Source: Methylococcaceae bacterium (GTDB lineage Bacteria > Pseudomonadota > Gammaproteobacteria > Methylococcales > Methylomonadaceae). From it: a stretch of 11,973 bases of DNA. Below, piece after piece: positions 7,268 through 11,973 of this stretch. The stretch is from the NCBI GenBank assembly GCA_013140465.1, contig JABFST010000313.1, forward strand, positions 1-11,973, read 5' to 3'. The position numbers were made by a program, and so were the translations under genes. Position 1 is the stretch's first letter. Every line of letters begins with the position of its first letter. The notes under the pieces were generated by a model. The model was not told where the DNA came from and made no database searches. It saw only the letters and a list, made by a program, of their open reading frames with translations.

Positions 7268-8565
7268 GGCATCACTCCTACGGCCTGGTTATAAAGGGCT
7301 TTATCGCGTTGTAGCATCACCGCCCGTTCTTTGGCGGCCAAGATGGCTTGTTGGGTACGCGATTGAATTTTTAGCAAATCCATCAAATCAATTTCGCCCA
7401 CTGAAAACGCCAGTTGGGTCATGTTGAGCAATTCTTCGGACACCTGTTTTTGCTCGTTGGCGGTCGCCAATTCCACTTCATTGACTTCCAAATTATGTTC
7501 GGCCTCATGGTGCGCTTGTTCCAAATCGCGCAGCAACTGCGCCCTGTCCGCCATCAGCCGATTTAAATCGACATTAATCGCGGCAATTTGCGGAGCGGCG
7601 TGGGCGCTGCCGCCAAATGGAATGCTAACACCGACGTTAAAAAATTCGGCCTTATTGCTACGCGCATCAGTGCCTTCATCACTCAAAATCCCTGCGACCA
7701 CGTTGGTTTGCCCTGAGCCTACGGCTTTTACGGCGTTAAGCTCGGCTTGTTTGCGTGCGATTTGGCTGTTGATGGCGATTAAGGTGGGATGGTTTTGGCC
7801 GATGTTGTGGCTGGCAACCAGTTTTTCTTCGTAATTGCCGGGTACTTTTGTAGTTTGCGTCACCGACGCATAACGCTTACGCGCGTGCATCAGCTCCGCT
7901 TCCGCCAAGGTAAACGTCGAGCGTTTTTGTAATAACTCAGTTTGTGCCAGCAACTGGTCTGCACGCGGTAAATCGCCTAAGTCCACGCGGTGTTTAATCG
8001 TCACCAACAGTTGTTGGTAGATGTCCAATTCCTGTTGCGCCTGTTCATAACGGATTTTAGCCAAGGCCATGTCCCATAACGCGCCCCGGACCAAACCTGC
8101 CACGCGTAACTTCACCGCCGCCGCTTGCGCCTCGGCGCTGGTTTCAGCTTGGTTTGCCAGCGTGTGTTCGGCATCGCGCTGCCCGATGTTCCATAGTGGC
8201 ACTTGCACGGTGGCAGTCGCGTAATTGAGCTTAAACGTCGATTGCGATTGGTAGCCTATACTGGCTTGCGATGCCCCTGCCGTCCAGCTTTGGCTACGCT
8301 GCGCAAGCGCTGCCGCCTCATCTTCCAAGGCCGTCAGCCAAGTGCTGTCGGGGTATTTTTCTAAGGTCAGGTCGATCAGCTTGGGCAAGCTTAAACTGCT
8401 GTCAATCACAACAGGATCGAGGTGATCGACGCTGGGCGGCGCGTCGGTTTGCGCCAAATCGGGAATTTCGGCGTTTGCGCCAGTCGTAGACAACATGAGG
8501 CACAACACGGCACAGCCCAGCATAAAACGGGGTCGCCGTGTGTTGGACACGTTCAGGATAAACAT
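7264..8565 (-). CDS. TolC family outer-membrane efflux channel, CzcC-like
   Basis: 433-residue outer-membrane factor forming the exit duct of the tripartite metal pump. The N-terminus from the ATG at 8565 carries a signal peptide (residues 1-32, hydrophobic core MLGCAVLCLMLSTTGANA, cleavage before EIPD). The mature part is dominated by long amphipathic helices rich in Ala, Gln, Glu and Leu, in the two-repeat layout of OEP domains, ending with the helix pattern SVGEIDLMDLLKIQSRTQQAIL typical of CzcC. The frame stays open to a TTG at 8598, but the ATG at 8565 gives a cleaner signal peptide and has a GAGA stretch about 8 bases upstream. It is 100 bases downstream of the His-rich gene and overlaps the adaptor gene by four bases. 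Confidence 0.93.
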   Translation of the reverse strand: MFILNVSNTRRPRFMLGCAVLCLMLSTTGANAEIPDLAQTDAPPSVDHLDPVVIDSSLSLPKLIDLTLEKYPDSTWLTALEDEAAALAQRSQSWTAGASQASIGYQSQSTFKLNYATATVQVPLWNIGQRDAEHTLANQAETSAEAQAAAVKLRVAGLVRGALWDMALAKIRYEQAQQELDIYQQLLVTIKHRVDLGDLPRADQLLAQTELLQKRSTFTLAEAELMHARKRYASVTQTTKVPGNYEEKLVASHNIGQNHPTLIAINSQIARKQAELNAVKAVGSGQTNVVAGILSDEGTDARSNKAEFFNVGVSIPFGGSAHAAPQIAAINVDLNRLMADRAQLLRDLEQAHHEAEHNLEVNEVELATANEQKQVSEELLNMTQLAFSVGEIDLMDLLKIQSRTQQAILAAKERAVMLQRDKALYNQAVGVMP

Positions 8566-8579
8566 AAACAAATCTCGAT

Positions 8580-8593
8580 GCGGTATTATCCGC
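8580..8593. repeat. imperfect 14-bp palindrome just before the czcC-like gene
   Basis: GCGGTATTATCCGC matches its own reverse complement at 12 of 14 positions and sits 14 bases before the chosen ATG at 8565. It could be a small hairpin near the translation start or a protein-binding dyad; nothing in the window distinguishes these. Confidence 0.3.
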
Positions 8594-8630
8594 GTCAATA
8601 GTCAGTGGTTGTATCTGCTTTTAAGGTTTG

Positions 8631-8656
8631 CGCTGGCTGGCTTAAGCACGCCAGCG
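8631..8656 (-). other. intercistronic stem-loop between the His-rich gene and the czcC-like gene
   Basis: CGCTGGC (8631-8637) and GCCAGCG (8650-8656) form a perfect GC-rich 7-bp stem with a 12-base loop, starting about 10 bases after the His-rich stop in the direction of transcription. No U-run follows, so it does not look like a full terminator. An mRNA-stabilising or processing hairpin, or partial attenuator, between the first gene and the pump genes is the likely reading. Confidence 0.4.
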
Positions 8657-8665
8657 GCAGGGCCT

Positions 8666-9091
8666 TTATGCAGAAATGCGTGGGTAGGCAAGCATTGCTA
8701 AAGGCGGCGCACGCGGCGCATGTAGACAATAAGGGGCAGTATCGACCCTAGGGGGATTAGGTGGAAAATGTAGGGATAACGCCAGCGCAACAGGCCACGC
8801 TGGGTAGTCTTGCAACAGCAAATTAGGCTGTCCCGCAGACAATTTTAGCAGGGTGCGGCTAGGCTTGATGCCGCTGTCCACCATCACCATTAGGCCGTCA
8901 GCAGACACGCTGGGCAAGGCGATTAATTGCGTTTCGGGCGTGGCGGTATGGTGGTAATGCTCTAACCCAGGAATATGCAGCCCATTGGGTGCGTCGGGTT
9001 CATGTGCGTGGGCATGGACTAACGGCACCAGCAACTGCAACAATGTCAGGACAAAGACTACCGATAATCGTAGTGCTGAAAACATGCGCAT
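8666..9091 (-). CDS. small exported His-rich protein in front of the metal efflux genes
   Basis: 141 residues from the ATG at 9091. A strongly hydrophobic signal peptide or anchor (about residues 4-27, VVFVLTLLQLLVPLVHA) is followed at once by histidines: H26, H28, H30, then H39, H45, H47 and H48, giving HAHAHE and EHYHH clusters. The rest is Pro- and Ala-rich without a family I recognise. The location, first gene of the run and 100 bases before the outer channel, recalls small periplasmic proteins such as CzcI that precede czcCBA, but no sequence relationship is claimed. Periplasmic binding or buffering of the exported metal is a reasonable inference. The frame extends to a TTG at 9124; neither start has a clear ribosome binding site, and the ATG was preferred because it begins right at the charged end of the signal peptide. 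Confidence 0.75.
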   Translation of the reverse strand: MRMFSALRLSVVFVLTLLQLLVPLVHAHAHEPDAPNGLHIPGLEHYHHTATPETQLIALPSVSADGLMVMVDSGIKPSRTLLKLSAGQPNLLLQDYPAWPVALALSLHFPPNPPRVDTAPYCLHAPRAPPLAMLAYPRISA

Positions 9092-9128
9092 GGCGGGTGC
9101 TATAAGTGGGTGGCTAGAATACAAAGTA

Positions 9129-9143
9129 GTCGGGTAGGCCGAC
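9129..9143. promoter_or_regulatory. candidate operator: GTCGG-N5-CCGAC dyad upstream of the His-rich gene
   Basis: Perfect 5-bp arms, GTCGG (9129-9133) and CCGAC (9139-9143), 38 bases before the ATG of the His-rich gene. A second, wider dyad, CCTGT (9151-9155) and ACAGG (9169-9173), lies next to it. This is where a metal-responsive regulator of the efflux genes would be expected to bind, but no regulator gene is in the window and no convincing -35/-10 pair was found. Confidence 0.3.
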
Positions 9144-9189
9144 GGAGTGCCCTGTCCAATTTTGTGGTACAGGCGTTAATGTGAGTAGC

Positions 9190-9336
9190 ATCTGAGACTG
9201 TGAAAGTATTTCAAATACTCACAAAAAGGTGTTTTTTATTTTCGTAAGCCTTTGTTTTAAGTAGAGACTGGAGTGAAAAAACGTGTTTTTTCACGCCGAT
9301 GAGCAAGCTTACGTTAATTCCTTCACAGTCTCATCT
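9190..9336. mobile_element. MITE-like element with terminal inverted repeats and 4-bp flanking repeat
   Basis: A 139-bp non-coding unit (9194-9332) begins and ends with the same 11-bp inverted repeat, GAGACTGTGAA, with 15 of 17 positions matching if extended inward. It is flanked on both sides by ATCT (9190-9193 and 9333-9336), as expected of a target-site duplication. Nested inside are CGTAAGC/GCTTACG (9243-9249, 9307-9313) and a perfect 9-bp hairpin of GTGAAAAAA and its complement around a 4-base loop (9273-9294). A third GAGACTG copy lies at 9264-9270. There is no room for a transposase, so mobility would need an IS in trans. I cannot name the parent IS family. A structured regulatory RNA is the main alternative. 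Confidence 0.55.
9205..9219. repeat. 15-bp perfect palindrome inside the MITE-like element
   Basis: AGTATTT (9205-9211), a central C, and AAATACT (9213-9219). The dyad extends to TGTGA (9199-9203) and TCACA (9219-9223) if two adenines are bulged, so the left end of the element can form its own local hairpin in competition with pairing to the right terminal repeat. Confidence 0.45.
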
Positions 9337-9402
9337 GCAAATGCTAACCTAAACGCGTTACCCTGCCTCTGAGAAGTCATCTGGGCAGTTAGCTTTGTGT
9401 TG

Positions 9403-9434
9403 TAATCAGGTGATTATACGCTAAAGGCCCTTTA
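9403..9434. repeat. two adjacent short palindromes in the 9.1-9.6 kb gap
   Basis: TAATCA-GG-TGATTA (9403-9416) is a perfect 6-2-6 dyad, and 5 bases later TAAAGG-C-CCTTTA (9422-9434) is a perfect 6-1-6 dyad. They lie outside the MITE-like element, in a stretch downstream of the DUF58 gene and upstream of the His-rich gene. They could be operators or remnants; no consensus site was recognised. Confidence 0.35.
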
Positions 9435-9445
9435 AGCCAAAATTA

Positions 9446-9574
9446 ATGGCGGGGCTTGGCAAAATGACTAAAGCGGGCAGCCAACACTTATCACCAACAG
9501 AAATCTTTATCGAGGGCCGCTACCGCGCCCAAATTTACGCCTGGCATTGGGCGCACTATGCACGTCAGGGTTGA
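9446..9574 (+). CDS. doubtful 42-codon ORF in the gap
   Basis: The only plus-strand ORF in the 9337-9583 stretch that is not antisense to a gene. It encodes 42 residues, starting MAGLGKMTKAGSQ and ending with a Tyr/Trp/Arg-rich segment of the type YRAQIYAWHWAHYARQG. There is no clear Shine-Dalgarno site and it belongs to no family I know; an internal ATG at 9464 is an alternative start. It ends 9 bases before the convergent DUF58 stop. It may be a real microprotein, a remnant of a decayed gene, or chance. Confidence 0.2.
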   Translation: MAGLGKMTKAGSQHLSPTEIFIEGRYRAQIYAWHWAHYARQG

Positions 9575-9583
9575 ATCATTGCT

Positions 9584-10525
9584 TTAAAACAAAGCCAAGG
9601 CTTCCAAACACTTTTTGGTGTGGGCTACACCCCGTTCAGGGGCTAGCCTTAAGCCCGGCAGCACTAGGCCAAAGGCAAGGTCGGCGCGTTCGGCATCTAA
9701 CACCCAACGGCATAACTGGCTTAAGCGTTCTTCTACCGTGTGTCCGGGGGTATCTTCATACGTTAGCCAGAGGTGTTCGCTGGCTACGCCACCGTATTGC
9801 TTGCTAAACACTTGCTGGTTTTTGGCAAACGCTTTCCAATAAATGTGCTTGATAGGATCGCCGGGCTGATAGCTTTGCAAGCCATAAAAATCATCTGCGC
9901 CTTTTACGCTGACACCTTGCCGGACTTGCCCGCCCGCAGCAGATTCTGGAAACGGCAGACATGGCGTGGCTGGTTTGGGATACACCAAGGTTTTTAAGTG
10001 AAAGCGTAAGGGCGACCACGCCCGAAACAAGCCCAAGGGATAAGTGCTAAACACCGTCACCGTTCCTGCCGTATGCCAGCCGCGTTTGTGGGTTGCGGCG
10101 TGCAAGGTGACGCTGGTTTGGCTGTAGGCCGCCAACACCACGCTTTGGCTGTCTTCTAGGCTAATGTGTAGGCCATCGCGGGGGACGTTTAAGGGATTGC
10201 TAAGGTGTATCGCATAGCCCGCCAAATCGCCGGCAAATACGGGCGGACTTTGCCCGGGTTGCACTACCAACCCCGCCAACACCTTAAAGGTGTGCAATAT
10301 GGTGACAAAAAACACGCTCGCCAATAAAAACCCCAGCATATACACCAAGTTATTGTTATAGACAAACGCGATCAGCAACAGCAAGGCCGTCAGCATCACA
10401 AAATTAAGGCCACGGTGTGTAGGCAGAATAAATATCCGCCGATGGTTTAAGGTGATGGGTGTATCAACGGGTTTTTCGCCGCTAAAAAAACGGCTGAGCC
10501 GTAAACGTTCGCTTAAGACGCCCAT
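9584..10525 (-). CDS. DUF58 domain-containing membrane-anchored protein
   Basis: 313 residues from the ATG at 10525. Two membrane segments (about 40-56 and 60-78) are separated by only a few residues, followed by a soluble part with STYPLGLFRAW (160-170) and the DUF58 signature DFYGLQSYQPGDP followed by IKHIYWKAFAK (212-235). DUF58 proteins are usually encoded with MoxR ATPases and are thought to act as von Willebrand-A-like partners in assembling or maturing other proteins at the membrane. The preceding moxR stop (TAA) is separated from this ATG by one base, so translation is probably coupled; only a weak AGG lies upstream. A TTG at 10540 would add five residues and overlap moxR. The transglutaminase-like gene commonly found downstream is absent; a gap with a MITE-like element follows. 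Confidence 0.9.
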   Translation of the reverse strand: MGVLSERLRLSRFFSGEKPVDTPITLNHRRIFILPTHRGLNFVMLTALLLLIAFVYNNNLVYMLGFLLASVFFVTILHTFKVLAGLVVQPGQSPPVFAGDLAGYAIHLSNPLNVPRDGLHISLEDSQSVVLAAYSQTSVTLHAATHKRGWHTAGTVTVFSTYPLGLFRAWSPLRFHLKTLVYPKPATPCLPFPESAAGGQVRQGVSVKGADDFYGLQSYQPGDPIKHIYWKAFAKNQQVFSKQYGGVASEHLWLTYEDTPGHTVEERLSQLCRWVLDAERADLAFGLVLPGLRLAPERGVAHTKKCLEALALF

Positions 10526-10526
10526 T

Positions 10527-11432
10527 TTAACGCACGGCAACCTGCGCCAAGATGGGCGCGACTATTGCCACCGAATCACTCTGCCCAGGCTGTAGCCTAT
10601 GTCCCGCGACTGCCGCCAGCACGGCTTGCAAATCTTCGGGGATAACCGCATCGCGGCGGTCCAAAAACGCCCACGCTTTGGCGGCATTAAGCAAGGCCAA
10701 ACCCGCCCGGGGTGAAAGGCCGCAGACATAATCGGGCGACATGCGGGTATAGTTGATGATTGCCAAGCAATAATCCAACACCGGGTCGGCGACATGTACT
10801 TGGGTGACGGCTTCCTGCATGGCTAACAAACGTTCCGGCGGCAACAACACGGGCAAAGTCGCAATCAGGCTATGTCGGCTTTGGCCTTTAAGCAACAGGC
10901 GTTCGGCATCAGCACCTGGATAGCCCAATTCCAAGCGCATCAAAAAACGGTCTAACTGCGATTCGGGCAACGGAAACGTGCCAATTTGGTGGGACGGGTT
11001 TTGGGTGGCTATCACAAAAAACGGGTTAGGCAACGGGTAAGTCTTGCCTTCTACCGTGACATGATGTTCTTCCATCGCCTCTAATAACGCACTTTGCGCT
11101 TTGGGTGTGGCGCGGTTGATTTCATCGGCTAACACCATTTGGTTAAACACCGGGCCTGGATGAAATTTAAAGCTCAGGTTTTTGGCATCAAAAATCGTCG
11201 CGCCAATAATGTCGGCGGGCAAAATGTCGCTAGTAAACTGGATGCGCTGATAATCTAAACCCAAGAGCTTAGCCAAGGTATGCGCTAAGGTCGTTTTGCC
11301 CACGCCGGGGATGTCTTCTATCAATAAATGCCCACGCGCCAATAAACAGCACAGGGCAAGGCGGATTTTATGGGCTTTGCCAAGAATAACTTGATTGGCG
11401 GTCGCCAATAATTGCTGGGTGTCATGGTGCAT
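10527..11432 (-). CDS. MoxR family AAA+ ATPase
   Basis: 301-residue AAA+ ATPase of the MoxR group, chaperone-like proteins that use ATP to activate or insert cofactors into partner proteins. From the ATG at 11432 it has Walker A in DIPGVGKTT (40-48), Walker B in MVLADEIN (99-106, with D103 and E104), sensor 1 at FFVIATQNP (138-146), the LDRFLM arginine-finger region after it, and a C-terminal lid domain with GLSPRAGLALLNAAKAWA. Length is normal for the family. The frame opens at a TTG at 11477, but the ATG start gives MHHDTQQLLATANQVILGK, matching where related proteins begin. Neither start has a good ribosome binding site. It is divergent from the RNase gene and immediately precedes DUF58, forming a two-gene operon in this window. 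Confidence 0.94.
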   Translation of the reverse strand: MHHDTQQLLATANQVILGKAHKIRLALCCLLARGHLLIEDIPGVGKTTLAHTLAKLLGLDYQRIQFTSDILPADIIGATIFDAKNLSFKFHPGPVFNQMVLADEINRATPKAQSALLEAMEEHHVTVEGKTYPLPNPFFVIATQNPSHQIGTFPLPESQLDRFLMRLELGYPGADAERLLLKGQSRHSLIATLPVLLPPERLLAMQEAVTQVHVADPVLDYCLAIINYTRMSPDYVCGLSPRAGLALLNAAKAWAFLDRRDAVIPEDLQAVLAAVAGHRLQPGQSDSVAIVAPILAQVAVR

Positions 11433-11465
11433 AAGCGGGGTTTGTGGGTAGTGGAGATTGTCTTT

Positions 11466-11471
11466 AGTATA
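11466..11471 (-). promoter_or_regulatory. possible -10 element for moxR-DUF58
   Basis: TATACT on the minus strand, five of six matches to the sigma-70 -10 consensus, about 34 bases before the moxR ATG. That spacing would give a leader of about 25 bases. No recognisable -35 lies at the right distance, so the call is weak. Confidence 0.3.
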
Positions 11472-11502
11472 GAGCAAGAACAGTAATAATGCCTTTACTC
11501 GC

Positions 11503-11514
11503 CCAGCAAGCTGG
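11503..11514. repeat. CCAGC-AA-GCTGG palindrome in the divergent promoter region
   Basis: Perfect 5-2-5 dyad, 12 bases before the larger dyad at 11527-11549 and between the divergent moxR and RNase T2 genes. It may be an operator shared by both genes or chance. Confidence 0.3.
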
Positions 11515-11526
11515 CTAAACTTTAAA

Positions 11527-11549
11527 TACCCTTAACAATATTAAGGGTA
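11527..11549. promoter_or_regulatory. perfect 9-5-9 dyad upstream of the RNase T2 gene
   Basis: TACCCTTAA (11527-11535) and TTAAGGGTA (11541-11549) are exact reverse complements around CAATA. The dyad ends 31 bases before the RNase T2 ATG, so it can act as an operator over the promoter or as a leader hairpin. An alternative small hairpin uses GGGT (11545-11548) and ACCC (11552-11555), mutually exclusive with the first. It is not followed by a T-run, so a terminator is unlikely. Confidence 0.5.
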
Positions 11550-11580
11550 AAACCCGCCCAACATCCACTAGGAGTACACC

Positions 11581-11973
11581 ATGAAAACCACCCAAATCCT
11601 ATGCGCCGCACTGCTGTTGTTTGCCAGTGCGACTATGGCAGACTGGACAACACAAAACGAAAAAGCCTGTAATGCCAACACCGCAGGGCAATTTAAGTAT
11701 TACACCTTGAGCTTATCGTGGTCACCAGAATATTGCCGAGCCAACCCCAGCAAAAAAACCGAGGCTCAATGCACGCAAAAACGCGGCTTTATAGTCCACG
11801 GTTTGTGGCCTGAATGTGCCAGCGGCTATCCGCAAGCCTGCAAAAAAGGCGGTGCTAAAGATGCCATCGACCCGCAAAAAATCTACGCATTTATGCCATC
11901 AGATTATTTAATTGAACACGAATGGGACAAACACGGCACTTGCAGCGGTTTGGCGCGTAGTGCCTATTTTAAT
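11581..11973 (+). CDS. RNase T2 family ribonuclease, 3' end cut off by window edge
   Basis: The first 131 residues of a secreted endoribonuclease that cuts single-stranded RNA through a 2',3'-cyclic phosphate. A signal peptide (1-20, ending SATMA before DWTT) directs it to the periplasm, as for E. coli RNase I. The two active-site motifs are both present: CAS1 FIVHGLWPE (70-78, catalytic H73) and CAS2 HEWDKHGTC (113-121, E114 and H118). Several cysteines (C30, C52, C64, C79, C87, C121) suggest disulfides. The start is clear: ATG with AGGAG at 11570-11574, six bases upstream. The frame remains open at the window end. It is divergent from moxR and has its own promoter region with a strong dyad. 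Family assignment is secure; the substrate preference is unknown. Confidence 0.95.
   Translation, partial: MKTTQILCAALLLFASATMADWTTQNEKACNANTAGQFKYYTLSLSWSPEYCRANPSKKTEAQCTQKRGFIVHGLWPECASGYPQACKKGGAKDAIDPQKIYAFMPSDYLIEHEWDKHGTCSGLARSAYFN

Noticed and set aside
8566..8598. TTG start adding 11 residues to the czcC-like protein
   Set aside because: No ribosome binding site, and the extension would put charged residues before an otherwise normal signal peptide.
9199..9223. CRP-like site TGTGA ... TCACA
   Set aside because: The half-sites match the CRP consensus but the spacer is 15 bases instead of 6, so it is better explained as part of the hairpin in the MITE-like element.
9273..9294. Intrinsic terminator with A6/T6 hairpin
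   Set aside because: The T-run is inside the stem and is followed by CAC, not free at the 3' side; the nearest gene end on the minus strand is about 290 bases upstream.
11433..11477. TTG start adding 15 residues to MoxR
   Set aside because: The extension covers the best -10 candidate and is not part of the usual MoxR N-terminus.
1..11973. CRISPR array, tRNA, rRNA, integrase or defence genes
   Set aside because: No regularly spaced repeats, no cloverleaf or rRNA-like stretch, and no protein resembling a recombinase, nuclease-helicase or toxin was seen in any frame.

Overview
The window most resembles chromosomal DNA of a gammaproteobacterium of moderate GC. The gene families (YchJ, BrkB/YihY, RlpA, a CzcCBA-type heavy-metal efflux set with a DUF3240 gene, MoxR/DUF58, a periplasmic RNase T2) and the strong Shine-Dalgarno sites fit that group. 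A methanotroph-like or other environmental lineage is possible, but the sequence alone does not prove it. No tRNA, rRNA, CRISPR array, intact transposase or prophage gene is visible.

Layout, left to right. 1-425 (+): an RlpA-type DPBB protein whose true start probably lies before the window. 463-9091 (-): a long run of eight same-strand genes read right to left: a His-rich exported small protein, a TolC-family outer-membrane channel (czcC-like), a periplasmic adaptor (czcB-like), a heavy-metal RND pump (czcA/cusA-like), a small DUF3240 protein, a YihY/BrkB membrane protein, ychJ, and a gamma-glutamylcyclotransferase-like protein. Junctions inside this run are very tight (ATGA, TAATG, ATGA and another ATGA overlap), so the pump genes are almost certainly translated together. 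9125-9583: a gene-poor stretch with a 139-bp MITE-like element that has terminal inverted repeats and a 4-bp flanking repeat, several palindromes, and one doubtful 42-codon ORF. 9584-11432 (-): a MoxR AAA+ ATPase followed by a DUF58 protein. 11433-11580: a divergent promoter region with a perfect 9-5-9 dyad. 11581 to the end (+): the N-terminal 131 residues of an RNase T2, cut off by the window edge.

How the genes work together. The three pump subunits would form a tripartite complex spanning both membranes that exports heavy-metal ions. The His-rich protein in front and the DUF3240 protein behind are likely periplasmic and cytosolic accessory metal-handling or sensing partners. The pump shows mixed specificity signals: its TM4 proton-relay motif is of the AIG-x3-DAA type known from CusA-like pumps, but the CusA methionine triad appears absent. 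MoxR plus DUF58 is a chaperone-like pair usually followed by a transglutaminase-like gene, which is missing here; the MITE-like element lies in that position.

No clearly new defence or mobile system is present. The parts most worth a second look are the MITE-like element, the His-rich and DUF3240 accessory genes around the pump, and the unexplained dyads in the two regulatory gaps. Four genes (czcC-like, the His-rich gene, DUF58, moxR) have longer frames opening with TTG; internal ATG starts were preferred for these, while ychJ keeps a TTG start because of its good ribosome binding site.
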